From NCBI RefSeq assembly GCF_009909185.1, contig NZ_JAAAMV010000024.1:1-64000 (forward strand): a stretch of 64,000 nt of DNA, given 5' to 3'. Shown piece by piece: positions 51,805 through 60,928 of this stretch. The first letter of the stretch is position 1; the number at the start of each line of letters is the position of its first letter. The stretch is from Paenibacillus glycinis. GTDB lineage: Bacteria; Bacillota; Bacilli; Paenibacillales; Paenibacillaceae. A program made the translations under genes and the position numbers. The notes beneath the pieces are model-generated. The model saw only the letters and a program-made list of their open reading frames with translations, did not search any database and was not told the origin of the DNA.

Positions 51805-52922
51805 CTCGTCAGTATATTGCCTAACTTGCCGACGCCCGCCTGCGTAATGCGAAGGTCGACCTTCACGTCCGTTCGCAGCGACGGGTAAGCGGCGTAAAAT
51901 GGCTTCTCCTTCCAGCCCCTCGTCCGGCTTCGGACGAAATCGCCGAAGCCGACGGGATCCACGTCGAGCTTGACGCAGCGGGCGATAAAGGCCGTAATGC
52001 TGCCCTTCAGCTCTTGCTCCAGCCCGGACTCCAGCCGCGCTAAGTCGCGATCGGTGGCCACGCGCAGCGAACGGGGAATATCCTTGAGAACGACGTTCAG
52101 CTTTACGCCGAGTTCAACGGCGGGCACCGGCGCTTTCCGCAGGAGACGCATCCTCGTCTTCGACGAGATGCAGCGAATGACCAACGCTTCTTCGGGCCGC
52201 GCATTCGGCACCGGCATCGTATAGCTGCCGTCCCGGGCATTTTCCACCAGCAGCTTCAAGATGAACGCTTCATTGATTCCGATCCGGTCCCGGTAGGCTT
52301 CGCCTTTGAATAAAGCGATGCCGCCGATGTTCAATTCTCCGCGGTCCAGGGCAAGGGACGGCAAATAAAAATCCCGGCCTTCGCCGAAATAGTCGAATAG
52401 CGTGTCTTGAAACGCCCGATGCGGCAAATTGCCGTACCGCATGTTGTCTTCGATGAGATTCATCGCGTACAACGGATCGTTCGATCGGAGCGTGGCCGCG
52501 AGCAGCTTGGACGCCTCTCCCTCGGCGACGGCCAGCTGGAGCTTGCTCGATACTTTGGAATCCCGGAAGAAATTTTCCAGTATGGAGCCGATGCCTTGCC
52601 CGGCAAAGGAGCGGCCGAACATAATCATGCGCAACTGCCCGTATTGAACGGTTTTGTGCGATTTGGCATGCAGCTTGGGAATCATGTCGAAGGCGGTTCT
52701 GGATTCGGTATCGAGCAGGACGATTTTGGTTTCCCCTTTTTTGAAATATTCCCCGATCACGACCGCCGTTTTGACCCGATCCCCGGCCAAGTCGTAGCTG
52801 CCGGTCTGGGCGAGGTTGATTTTGTTGATGATCTGCTGGTTGCTGCAGGCGCTTAGCGCCGCGGCGGAAATCAAGATGCCTATGGCGCGAATCCAAGGTG
52901 CGCTGGCCGCCAAGATCGTCAC
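51801..52922 (-). CDS. gerAC: GerAC-type germination lipoprotein
   Basis: 373-residue lipoprotein: hydrophobic leader IRAIGILISAAALSAC with lipobox LSAC and Cys26 as the acylated residue. The body has the GerAC layout, including the block VVIGEYFKKGETKI to AFDMIPKLHAKSHKTVQYGQLRMIMFGRSFAGQGI, and the C-terminal VKLDVDPVGFGDFVRSRTRGWKE. It should be the C subunit of the germinant receptor on the outer face of the inner spore membrane. Start ATG 52922 overlaps the gerAA stop; its stop overlaps the gerAB start. Confidence 0.92.
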   Translation of the reverse strand: MTILAASAPWIRAIGILISAAALSACSNQQIINKINLAQTGSYDLAGDRVKTAVVIGEYFKKGETKIVLLDTESRTAFDMIPKLHAKSHKTVQYGQLRMIMFGRSFAGQGIGSILENFFRDSKVSSKLQLAVAEGEASKLLAATLRSNDPLYAMNLIEDNMRYGNLPHRAFQDTLFDYFGEGRDFYLPSLALDRGELNIGGIALFKGEAYRDRIGINEAFILKLLVENARDGSYTMPVPNARPEEALVIRCISSKTRMRLLRKAPVPAVELGVKLNVVLKDIPRSLRVATDRDLARLESGLEQELKGSITAFIARCVKLDVDPVGFGDFVRSRTRGWKEKPFYAAYPSLRTDVKVDLRITQAGVGKLGNILTR

Positions 52923-54403
52923 TCCTTGTCTAGTATGCTTTCGCGCTTGACGGGCTTCGGTTTATAGCGTAATCGGGATTTGGGCTTCAAGTATCCCGGC
53001 CGTTCATTCAGCGCCTGGTACGAGGAACGAACGAGACTGTCCTTGAGCTCCTTCGGCCCCAGCGGATAGAACGGCGCCGTATACGGGGACCCCAACGATC
53101 TCAACCGGGTGATGTGAACCAGCAGGAAGCCGCAGCCGAGCAGCATTCCCGGACCGCCCCACAGCGCCGCCAACAGAATGATCGGAAACCGGATGAAGCG
53201 AATGGTATTGGACATCTTGTAGATCGGCGTAACGAAGGAAGCGAGCGCCGACAGGGACACGACAATGATGAGGATGTTGCTCGTCAGCGCGGCTTCGACC
53301 GCGGCTTGGCCCAATATGATGCCGCCTACGACGCCGATGGTTTGACCGATCCGCTTCGGCAGCCGCGCGCCCGCTTCGCGCAGCAGCTCGACCGTGATCT
53401 CCAGAAACAGCACTTCCATGATCGGCGAGATCGGGATGTTGTTCCGGGAGAAGATCAACGGATTCAGCAGATCCTTCGGCACGACTTCGTAGTGATAGGT
53501 CGTGATCGCGACGTACAAGGCCGAGGCGAACACCGAGTATACGACGCCCACGACCCGAATGATCCGAAAGAACGATGCCAGCGTCCAGGGAAGCAGATAG
53601 TCTTCCGAGGACAAAAAGAAATCGAACAAGGTCGAAGGTCCGACCAGAAAATACGCGGAGCCTTCGCTCGCGACCGCCACCTGGCCCATCAATAACGCGA
53701 AAATAACGCGATCCCTTCGTTCCGTCGTGGTGAACAAGGGAAAAGGCGACATGGAATTATCGGAGATGATCTGATCGAGCTGCGAGGTGTCGAACAAGAC
53801 ATCGAAATCCACGCCCTCGAGCCGATGCAGCATATTGGAGACATGATCCTCGTTGGCGACGTTGTCCAAGTAGAGGACGGCCACTCTCGACCTCGACATG
53901 CTGCCGATGGCGACTTCCTTCACGACGAGATTAGGGACGTTCAGTTGGCTCCGGATCAAGTGGATGTTGGTTTCCAGATCCTCGATGAAGCCGACGTTCG
54001 TTCCGACGACGCTGAATTCGCTCTCCGTGATATTGCTTTGACGGACGCCCTGGCGGCTGTCCAGGGGAATGAGCGCGCAGGCGTCGCCCCGTTGGTTCGA
54101 GCGCAGCAGGACGTGGCCCTTGAACAGCTTCGTTTGAATGACATGAACGTCGGCGGTAATTTCGATACCGTCGATGGGCAGCATGCGCACGATCGCCTCC
54201 AGATCGGAGGATGCCGGTTCCGGCGCCCTGGTCTGGAGCGGGTCAAGCAAATGCTCCCGCAGCAGCTTGTTGTCGATCAGCGTTTTGAAATACGAGATCG
54301 ACAGCGGCGCGCCGGAGAAGGCGAGCTCGCTCGTCACGAAATCGCTCGACCGCTTCGCCAATCCGATCAGCGACGCCAGATCATTCGCTTCCGTGTGGAC
54401 CAT
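52919..54403 (-). CDS. gerAA: GerAA-type spore germination protein
   Basis: 494-residue GerA-family protein. The cytoplasmic N-terminal part holds EITADVHVIQTKLFKGHVLL, VVGTNVGFIEDLETNIHLIRSQL and ERRDRVIFALLMGQVAVASEGSAYFLVGPSTLFDFF, all GerA/SpoVAF motifs. The C-terminal part has 4-5 helices (YHYEVVPKDLLNPLIFSRNNIPISPIMEVLFLEITVELLREAGARLP, IGVVGGIILGQAAVEAAL). It is the A subunit of a germinant receptor. GGGGAGG lies upstream of ATG 54403. First gene of a three-gene operon on the minus strand; the expected forespore (sigma-G) promoter was not identified. Confidence 0.94.
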   Translation of the reverse strand: MVHTEANDLASLIGLAKRSSDFVTSELAFSGAPLSISYFKTLIDNKLLREHLLDPLQTRAPEPASSDLEAIVRMLPIDGIEITADVHVIQTKLFKGHVLLRSNQRGDACALIPLDSRQGVRQSNITESEFSVVGTNVGFIEDLETNIHLIRSQLNVPNLVVKEVAIGSMSRSRVAVLYLDNVANEDHVSNMLHRLEGVDFDVLFDTSQLDQIISDNSMSPFPLFTTTERRDRVIFALLMGQVAVASEGSAYFLVGPSTLFDFFLSSEDYLLPWTLASFFRIIRVVGVVYSVFASALYVAITTYHYEVVPKDLLNPLIFSRNNIPISPIMEVLFLEITVELLREAGARLPKRIGQTIGVVGGIILGQAAVEAALTSNILIIVVSLSALASFVTPIYKMSNTIRFIRFPIILLAALWGGPGMLLGCGFLLVHITRLRSLGSPYTAPFYPLGPKELKDSLVRSSYQALNERPGYLKPKSRLRYKPKPVKRESILDKE

Positions 54404-54604
54404 ATGGATACGCCTCCCCGATCAGATTGCTCCCGTGCAGCGGACGATGATAGAGCGTCCATTATTGTCCGGCATAATGCCCAAACTTATGCAATTTCCG
54501 CAATAATTCCCGTTTGCGGGCATACGCCGGATGTTCGGCCGATTTCGAAACCAACGCGGCTTTCAAACGTAGAGAAGAGTCAATACGTGAAGGAGGCGAT
54601 CCCG

Positions 54605-54991
54605 TTGAATTGTCCGATTTGCAACGATTCCCGCATGCGGGAGGTGGAGAAGGACGGCATTTTGATCGATGTCTGCCCGAGCTGCAAGGGCGTATGGCTG
54701 GACCGGGGCGAGCTGGATAAGCTGATGAACGATGTCCGCGAGGTGCGGGACGAATACAATCAATGGCATAACCGCGACCGGGACCGGGATGATGACGACG
54801 ACCGCGACGACGACCGCTACCGGATGAATCCGAACCAGCGCGGCGGCTATCCGACCAACAACCAGCAAGGGTACGACAACCGCAACCCGAATTACGGACA
54901 AGGGTACGACAACCGCCAAGGCTCCTACGGCCATCCCCATAAGAAGAAGAAGAAATCCGTTTTGGACGTGTTCGGCGATTTGTTCGAATAG
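54605..54991 (+). CDS. Zinc-ribbon (zf-TFIIB) protein with Gly/Tyr-rich tail
   Basis: 128-residue protein. The zf-TFIIB domain occupies residues 1-42 with two Cys pairs (NCPICND, CPSCKGVWLDRGELDKL). Next come an Asp/Arg cluster (RDRDRDDDDDRDDDRYR), a low-complexity segment with repeated GYDNR and NYGQ, and a basic end (KKKKKSVLDVFGDLF). TTG 54605 is the start, eight bases after AAGGAGG; a much longer upstream frame overlaps gerAA antisense. The low-complexity part might support self-association; function unknown. Confidence 0.82.
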   Translation: MNCPICNDSRMREVEKDGILIDVCPSCKGVWLDRGELDKLMNDVREVRDEYNQWHNRDRDRDDDDDRDDDRYRMNPNQRGGYPTNNQQGYDNRNPNYGQGYDNRQGSYGHPHKKKKKSVLDVFGDLFE

Positions 54992-55015
54992 CGACGCGAT
55001 AAAGCGGAACGAAAC

Positions 55016-55047
55016 ACCGGTCCGGGCGCAAAGCCCGAGACCGGTTT
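55016..55047 (+). terminator. Terminator of the zinc-ribbon gene
   Basis: ACCGGT-CC-GGGC pairs with GCCC-GAG-ACCGGT with a small internal loop (55016-55027 with 55033-55045), then TTTT. Confidence 0.75.
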
Positions 55048-55218
55048 TCGCATTTGGCGGCGATCCGCTGGGGCGGAAGAACGACGGTCGGCCTGGACGG
55101 GTTTACCGCTTCCGCGGTCATTCATGCATGCGGGCTGCACGGCTTCATGCGGCTTTATTCGTTTTGTGGTACGATGTTTGCAAAAACCGCACCGCCATGG
55201 GGCGAGGAGGTGTCTTCG

Positions 55219-56124
55219 GTGACGCTGCAGCAATTAAAATACATTATCGAGGTGGCGAACCGCGGCTCGATCAACGAAGCGGCCAAGCGTTTGTTCATCT
55301 CGCAGCCCAGCTTGTCCAACGCGATCCGGGAATTGGAAGAGGAGATGGCGATCTCGATCTTCGAGCGCTCGAACAAGGGCATCGCGCTATCCAAGGAGGG
55401 GGCGGAATTCCTCGGCTATGCCAGGCAAGTCGTCGAGCAGGCGGAGCTGCTGGAGAGCCGCTACCTGAACGCCAAGCCTTCGCCGCAGCATTTCTCGGTA
55501 TCGACGCAGCATTACGCGTTCGCGGTGAACGCCTTCGTCAGCCTCGTGCAGGAGCACGGCCAGGACGAATACGAGCTTGCGCTGCGCGAGACGAAGACGT
55601 ACGAGATCATCGAGGACGTGAAGAGCATGCGCTCGGAGATCGGCATTTTGTATTTGAACGAGTTCAACGGCCAGGTGATCCGCAAGCTGCTCCATGCCGC
55701 TGGCCTGCAGTTCACGAGCCTCTTCACGGCGGAACCGCATGTATTCATCAGCGTCCACAATCCGCTCGCCAAGCAGTCGATCGTCACCATCGAGCAGCTG
55801 CAGCAATATCCGTACCTGTCGTTCGATCAGGGGGAGTACAATTCCTTTCACTTCGCGGAGGAAATCCTGAGCACGCTGGCGCACAAGAAGAGCATCCGCG
55901 TCCACGACCGGGCCACGCTGTTCAACCTGCTGATCGGCCTGAACGGCTACACGATCTCGACGGGCGTGCTCAGCTCCGATCTGAACGGCAACGAGATCAT
56001 CCCGGTCCCGCTGGATTGCGAGGAGACGATCAACGTGGGCTGGATCAGCCCGCGCAATATGACGCTGTCGAAGCTCGGGGCGGCGTACATCGAGGCGCTT
56101 CACCGGGCAATCGCTGCCGTTTGA
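55219..56124 (+). CDS. LysR family regulator next to metE
   Basis: 301-residue LysR-type protein. The N-terminal HTH is TLQQLKYIIEVANRGSINEAAKRLFISQPSLSNAIRELEEEMAISIFERSNKGIALSKEG. The effector domain follows from ~90 (FSVSTQHYAFAVNAFVSL). The best start is GTG 55219 with GAGGAGGT upstream; the frame could extend to 55054. Gene placement 136 bases before metE, with a palindromic ATAGC-N5-GCTAT site in between, suggests a MetR/MtaR/CmbR-like regulator of methionine or cysteine metabolism. Confidence 0.88.
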   Translation: MTLQQLKYIIEVANRGSINEAAKRLFISQPSLSNAIRELEEEMAISIFERSNKGIALSKEGAEFLGYARQVVEQAELLESRYLNAKPSPQHFSVSTQHYAFAVNAFVSLVQEHGQDEYELALRETKTYEIIEDVKSMRSEIGILYLNEFNGQVIRKLLHAAGLQFTSLFTAEPHVFISVHNPLAKQSIVTIEQLQQYPYLSFDQGEYNSFHFAEEILSTLAHKKSIRVHDRATLFNLLIGLNGYTISTGVLSSDLNGNEIIPVPLDCEETINVGWISPRNMTLSKLGAAYIEALHRAIAAV

Positions 56125-56134
56125 GGGATTCGTT

Positions 56135-56149
56135 ATAGCTTTTGGCTAT
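56135..56149 (+). promoter_or_regulatory. MET-box-like LysR operator before metE
   Basis: ATAGCTTTTGGCTAT has perfect five-base arms around TTTTG. It resembles the MtaR/MetR MET-box (TATAGTTTnAAACTATA) of Gram-positive bacteria. It lies between the LysR gene and metE, ~110 bases upstream of the latter. No SAM riboswitch or T-box is apparent in this 136-base leader. Confidence 0.45.
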
Positions 56150-56260
56150 GGCTGGCAATAGATTATCGGAGTTACGCTATATCCGAGCAGGCATGATATC
56201 TTTCTTGTAACGAAGCTGCGACGGGATGTTGGCCCGGGACGCACGCAAAAAGGAGAGATC

Positions 56261-58570
56261 ATGATGGTGAAGAGCGGCGTACTGGGTTACCCTCGGATTG
56301 GAGCGGACCGGGAATGGAAGAAGGCGCTGGAGGCGTATTGGTCCGGACGGCTCGGGGAGGCGGAGCTGCACGAGGCGCTGCGCGGCATTCGGCTGGCGCA
56401 TTGGCGCAAGCAGCGGGATGCGGGCATCGATCTGATCCCCGTGAACGACTTCAGCTACTACGATCAAGTGCTGGATCATGCCGCGATGTTCGGGATCGTT
56501 CCGAAGCGGTTCGGCTACGCCGCGCGCGAAGGCGAATCGGTCCCGCTGCCGGTGTACTACGGCATGGCCCGCGGCACGGCCGAGGCGACCGCTTCCGAGA
56601 TGACCAAATGGTTCAATACGAATTATCATTATATCGTGCCGGAGCTTGGCGACAGCGTACCCGTACTGACGGAGAACCGGCCGCTCGCCGCTTACCGCGA
56701 GGCGAAGGAAACGCTCGGGATCGAAGGGAAGCCCGTCATCATCGGACCGCTTACCTTCCTGAGACTGTCGAAGGGGTATGCCCCGCAGGAGGCCGACCTC
56801 TGGCTGAACAAGCTGCTGCCGCTCTACGTGCAGCTGCTGCGGGAGCTCGAACGGGAAGGGGTGCGTTGGGTGCAGGTCGACGAGCCGATCGCGGTCACCG
56901 GACTCGACGAAGACGAGCTGCGACGGCTTCGAGCGGTCTATGAAGCCTTCGCCGCCGCGGTGCCGAAGCTGAACATCCTGCTGCAAACGTATTTCGAATC
57001 CGCCGAGCATTACGCCGTGCTGAAGGAGTTGCCCGTTCAAGGCCTCGGCCTGGATTTCGTGCATGGCCGGGCCGCCAACGTCCGGGCGATTCGCGAACAC
57101 GGCTTCCCGCAGGACAAGGTGCTGGGAGCGGGCATCATCGACGGCCGGGGCATCTGGCGGGCGGCGCTCGGCGAGAAGCTGGCGCTGCTGGAAGAGCTGA
57201 CGGCGTACGTGCCGCAGGAGCGCCTCATCGCGCAAACCTCCTGCAGCCTGCTGCACGTGCCGGTGACGGCCAGTCGGGAGACCGAGCTTGCGCCGGTGCT
57301 GAAGGATGCGCTGGCCTTCGCGGACGAGAAGCTCGCCGAGCTCGTGCAGCTCACGTACGGGTTGAGCGGACGCGCCGAAGCGTTCGCCCCCGAGTTTGCC
57401 GAGAGCGACCGGGCGATCCAAGCGTTGCGCGGCTCCGCGGAGCGCAACCGCCTCGACGTGCTGCAGGCCGCGCAGCGGATCGCCGCCGAGCCGGCGGCGC
57501 GCTCGCTGCCTTTCTCGGAGCGCCATCCGCTGCAGCAGCGGCACTGGCACCTGCCGATCCTCCCGACGACGACGATCGGAAGCTTCCCGCAGTCGCCGGA
57601 GGTGCGCAAGGCGCGTCAATCGTGGCGCCGGGGGGAATGGAACCAGGCGGCCTACGAATCCTTCATCGACGCCGAGATCGATCGCTGGATCGCGCTGCAG
57701 GAGGAGATCGGCCTCGACGTGCTGGTTCACGGCGAATTCGAGCGGACCGACATGGTCGAGTTCTTCGGCGAGAAGCTGGCGGGGTTCGCGTTTACCGGGC
57801 ATGGCTGGGTGCAGTCCTACGGTTCCCGGTGCGTGAAGCCGCCCGTCATCTACGGCGACGTCGCTTATATCGAACCGATGACGGTCCGCGAATCCCGTTA
57901 CGCGCAGTCGAAGACGGCCAAGCCGGTGAAAGGAATGCTGACGGGTCCGATCACCATCTTGAATTGGTCGTTCGCGAGGGAGGATCTGACGCGCGAGCAG
58001 ATCGCCTATCAGATCGCGTACGCGCTCCGTCAGGAGGTGGAGGCGCTGGAGTCGGCGGGCATCGGCATGATCCAAGTGGATGAGCCGGCCGTTCGCGAAG
58101 GGCTGCCGCTCAAGCCGGCCGAACAGGCGGACTATCTCGCCTGGGCGGTCAAGGCCTTCCGCGCGACGACGTGCACGGTCGCGGATACGACCCAAATCCA
58201 CACGCATATGTGCTATTGCGAGTTTCACGACATGATTCCGTCCATCGAAGCGATGGATGCCGACGTCATCTCGATCGAGACCTCGCGCAGCCACGGCGAG
58301 CTGATCGAGAGCTTCGAGCATCATACGTATCCGCTCGGGATCGGCCTCGGCGTGTACGATATTCACAGCCCCCGCATTCCGTCCGCGGCGGAGATGACGG
58401 CGATGATCGAGCGGGCGCTCCGCGTGCTGGATCCGCAGCTGTTCTGGATCAATCCCGACTGCGGCCTCAAGACGCGCGGCCTGCCGGAGACCGAGGCTTC
58501 GCTGCGCAACATGGTGGAAGCGACGGAGCTTGCGCGCGCAAAGCATGCGGCGGTCGTGCCCGCCGGCTGA
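56261..58570 (+). CDS. metE: Cobalamin-independent methionine synthase
   Basis: 769-residue MetE. The N-terminal half begins VLGYPRIGADREWKKALE; the catalytic half has TTTIGSFPQSPEVRKAR, VLVHGEFERTDMVEFFGE, and the zinc ligands HMCYCEF (His and Cys), the Glu in SIETSRSH and Cys in PDCGLKTRG. The reaction moves a methyl group from 5-methyltetrahydrofolate (polyglutamate) to homocysteine. ATG 56261 or 56264 follows AAGGAGA. Length matches the family (~755). Probably controlled by the LysR product through the site at 56135. Confidence 0.97.
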   Translation: MMVKSGVLGYPRIGADREWKKALEAYWSGRLGEAELHEALRGIRLAHWRKQRDAGIDLIPVNDFSYYDQVLDHAAMFGIVPKRFGYAAREGESVPLPVYYGMARGTAEATASEMTKWFNTNYHYIVPELGDSVPVLTENRPLAAYREAKETLGIEGKPVIIGPLTFLRLSKGYAPQEADLWLNKLLPLYVQLLRELEREGVRWVQVDEPIAVTGLDEDELRRLRAVYEAFAAAVPKLNILLQTYFESAEHYAVLKELPVQGLGLDFVHGRAANVRAIREHGFPQDKVLGAGIIDGRGIWRAALGEKLALLEELTAYVPQERLIAQTSCSLLHVPVTASRETELAPVLKDALAFADEKLAELVQLTYGLSGRAEAFAPEFAESDRAIQALRGSAERNRLDVLQAAQRIAAEPAARSLPFSERHPLQQRHWHLPILPTTTIGSFPQSPEVRKARQSWRRGEWNQAAYESFIDAEIDRWIALQEEIGLDVLVHGEFERTDMVEFFGEKLAGFAFTGHGWVQSYGSRCVKPPVIYGDVAYIEPMTVRESRYAQSKTAKPVKGMLTGPITILNWSFAREDLTREQIAYQIAYALRQEVEALESAGIGMIQVDEPAVREGLPLKPAEQADYLAWAVKAFRATTCTVADTTQIHTHMCYCEFHDMIPSIEAMDADVISIETSRSHGELIESFEHHTYPLGIGLGVYDIHSPRIPSAAEMTAMIERALRVLDPQLFWINPDCGLKTRGLPETEASLRNMVEATELARAKHAAVVPAG

Positions 58571-58618
58571 CGGAAGAGAGGGCCGGCTTGACCGGTCGCT
58601 GTCGAAGACCTGATGGAA

Positions 58619-58652
58619 GAAGAGCGTACCGCCGTGGCGGCGCGCTCTTTTT
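58619..58652 (+). terminator. Terminator of metE
   Basis: AAGAGCG...CGCTCTT outer stem with CCGCC/GGCGG inner stem (58620-58649), TTT tail, ~50 bases past the metE stop. Confidence 0.85.
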
Positions 58653-58670
58653 CGTTGCAGAAATGATAGA

Positions 58671-58700
58671 TTGACATCCATTAAATATAGGTAATAATAT
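58671..58700 (+). promoter_or_regulatory. Promoter of the GtaA-like gene
   Basis: TTGACA (58671-58676), 18-base spacer, TAATAT (58695-58700) in a strongly AT-rich patch that contrasts with the flanking coding DNA. Confidence 0.6.
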
Positions 58701-58748
58701 ATACATATTATAAAAAACATATATCGAAAGCAGGTGCCCATCATCAGC

Positions 58749-60755
58749 ATGCTTCGTCCCCCAGCCGTTCCCTTGGTAACCGTAGATCCCTTTTTCAGCG
58801 TTTGGTCGACCGCCGACCGCCTCACGGACGACTTCACCCGTCATTGGACGGGACAGCGGCACGCCATGACCGGCTTGCTGCGCATCGACGGCACCGTTTG
58901 GCGGTTTGCCGGGAAAGCGCAAGCGAACGCGGAGCGCTATTATGCGGAACCGCCCGCCATGGAGCAGACGAGCCTGACCGTGACGCCGCTCAGCACGATC
59001 TATGCGTTCGAAGCGGCCGGGACGGCCTTGACGGTTCGCTTCACGACCCCTTTGCTGCTTGACGATCTCGACGTCTTGTCGAGGCCGGCGTCCTACGTCT
59101 CGTTCGCGCTTCAAAGCCTGGACGGCGGGCAACATGATGTCCAGCTGTACTTCGACGTAACGGGCGAATGGTGCGTGGATCAGCCCGGGCAGTCCGTCGT
59201 GCGCACGCGGGAAGAAACCGGAGCGTGGCTTGCGCTCGGCATGTCCCATGACGGGCAAAGCGTTCTGAATCGATCGGGGGACGACCACCGCATCGATTGG
59301 GGGACGTTCTACTTGGCGGCCGCCAAATCCGACGGTACCCAGGCGTTCGAGGGATCGGCCGAGCTGCGCAAGGCCTTCGTCCGCAACGAGGAACTGATCC
59401 AGCAACGACCGCCATCCGGTACGCCGTCGGTCGTCGGGGACGAGCAGCCGGTCATGGCGCTTGTGCATGATTTCGGCCGCCTGGCCGAATCGCCCGCGGC
59501 GACGACGTTCGTGCTGGCTTACGACGACGTCTATGCCGTCGAATATTTCGGCGACAAGCTGCAGGCGTATTGGAAGCGAGACGGGCAAAGCACGCCCGAG
59601 ATGCTGACCGCCGCATTCTCCGACTACGAAGCGCTGACGGCGCGGTGCGCGGCATTCGACCGGCAGCTGCTCGAAGATGCAACCGCTTCCGGCGGGGCGA
59701 AATACGCGGATCTCCTCGCGCTGTCGTACCGGCAGGCGATCGCTGCCCACAAGCTGGTAACGGATACGCAGGGCGAGCTGCTGTTCCTGTCCAAGGAATG
59801 CTACAGCAACGGCTGCATGGCGACGGTGGACGTCAGCTATCCTTCCGTGCCGCTGTTTCTTCTGTACCGGCCCGAGCTCGTCGAAGCGATGCTCCGACCG
59901 ATCCTGCGCTATGCGCAGAGCGACTTATGGCCGTTCGAATTCGCGCCGCACGACATCGGCCAATACCCGCTCGGCAACGGCCAAGTCTACAGCGACAATG
60001 CGATCGAAGGGCAGATGCCCGTCGAGGAATGCGGCAATATGCTGATCATGGCCGCCGCCGTCTGCTTGGCGGGAGGCAAGCCGGCCTGCCTGCTCGGGCA
60101 CATGAAACTATTGAAGCAGTGGGCGGATTACTTGGCTGAGCATGGCCTCGACCCCGAGAATCAGCTGTGCACCGACGATTTCGCCGGGCATCTGGCGCGC
60201 AATGCGAATTTGTCCGTCAAGGCGGTCATGGGCGTGGCGAGCTACGCGATTCTCGCCGGATTGCAGGGCGACGCGGAGGCGGAAGCCGCATACCGCAAGC
60301 TCGCGCGGGAGATGGCGGCGCAATGGGAGACGCTGGCGGCCGACGGCGAATGCACGAAGCTCGCGTTCGGCCACGAGGGAAGCTGGAGCTTGAAATACAA
60401 TTTGATCTGGGACGTCCTGTTCGGAACGGAACTGTTCGCGGCAGAAACGCTGCGCAAGGAGACGGCGTGGTACCTGAAGCGCGGCAACGTCTACGGGACG
60501 CCGCTGGACAGCCGGGCGACCTACACGAAGTCCGATTGGGTCTTATGGTCGGCCGCGCTTGCGGAGGAACGGAGCGATTTCATCGCGCTTATGGAGCCGA
60601 TCTGGACCATGCTGAACGAAACGCCGGACCGCGTGCCGTTCTCGGATTGGACGGATACCCTGACGGCCCGGCAGCTCAACTTCCAGCATCGAAGCGTCGT
60701 CGGGGGCATATTCATGAAGCTGCTGCGGGACAAAGGGATACTGCTCCGCCCGTAA
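58749..60755 (+). CDS. GtaA-like protein (DUF4965/DUF5127/DUF1793)
   Basis: 668-residue protein related to the fungal glutaminase A family, where DUF4964, DUF5127, DUF4965 and a DUF1793-type helical domain occur in series. Family blocks: LRPPAVPLVTVDPFFSVWS at the start; ALVHDFGRL; YADLLALSYRQAIAAHKLV; LFLSKECYSNGCMATVDVSYPSVPLFLLY; FAPHDIGQYPLGNGQVY; and MPVEECGNMLIMAAA. No signal peptide, unlike fungal enzymes, so it would act in the cytoplasm. The helical domain is of the six-hairpin glycosidase type; glycosidase activity is as plausible as glutaminase. I chose ATG 58749; GTG 58734 is possible. Confidence 0.78.
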   Translation: MLRPPAVPLVTVDPFFSVWSTADRLTDDFTRHWTGQRHAMTGLLRIDGTVWRFAGKAQANAERYYAEPPAMEQTSLTVTPLSTIYAFEAAGTALTVRFTTPLLLDDLDVLSRPASYVSFALQSLDGGQHDVQLYFDVTGEWCVDQPGQSVVRTREETGAWLALGMSHDGQSVLNRSGDDHRIDWGTFYLAAAKSDGTQAFEGSAELRKAFVRNEELIQQRPPSGTPSVVGDEQPVMALVHDFGRLAESPAATTFVLAYDDVYAVEYFGDKLQAYWKRDGQSTPEMLTAAFSDYEALTARCAAFDRQLLEDATASGGAKYADLLALSYRQAIAAHKLVTDTQGELLFLSKECYSNGCMATVDVSYPSVPLFLLYRPELVEAMLRPILRYAQSDLWPFEFAPHDIGQYPLGNGQVYSDNAIEGQMPVEECGNMLIMAAAVCLAGGKPACLLGHMKLLKQWADYLAEHGLDPENQLCTDDFAGHLARNANLSVKAVMGVASYAILAGLQGDAEAEAAYRKLAREMAAQWETLAADGECTKLAFGHEGSWSLKYNLIWDVLFGTELFAAETLRKETAWYLKRGNVYGTPLDSRATYTKSDWVLWSAALAEERSDFIALMEPIWTMLNETPDRVPFSDWTDTLTARQLNFQHRSVVGGIFMKLLRDKGILLRP

Positions 60756-60928
60756 CCGGAGCCAATGCCCCGCGGGCACGACGGCGCATGATGGCGGCCG
60801 GCGACGTCCGATGATCGCGAACCTCCGACGCTTCGCCTTTCGTTAAAGCGCTGCCAAAATGTGCTATAGTGAATCTAGCAGATTTGCGGTTCATGCGCGC
60901 TGACGCCAACGAGAAGGGAAGAGGTAGA

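Noticed and set aside
53825..54604. Upstream extension of the zinc-ribbon gene
   Set aside because: It runs antisense through gerAA. The TTG at 54605 has its own ribosome binding site and starts directly at the domain.
56177..58837. 886-codon minus-strand frame
   Set aside because: Shadow of metE. It would also cross the metE terminator.
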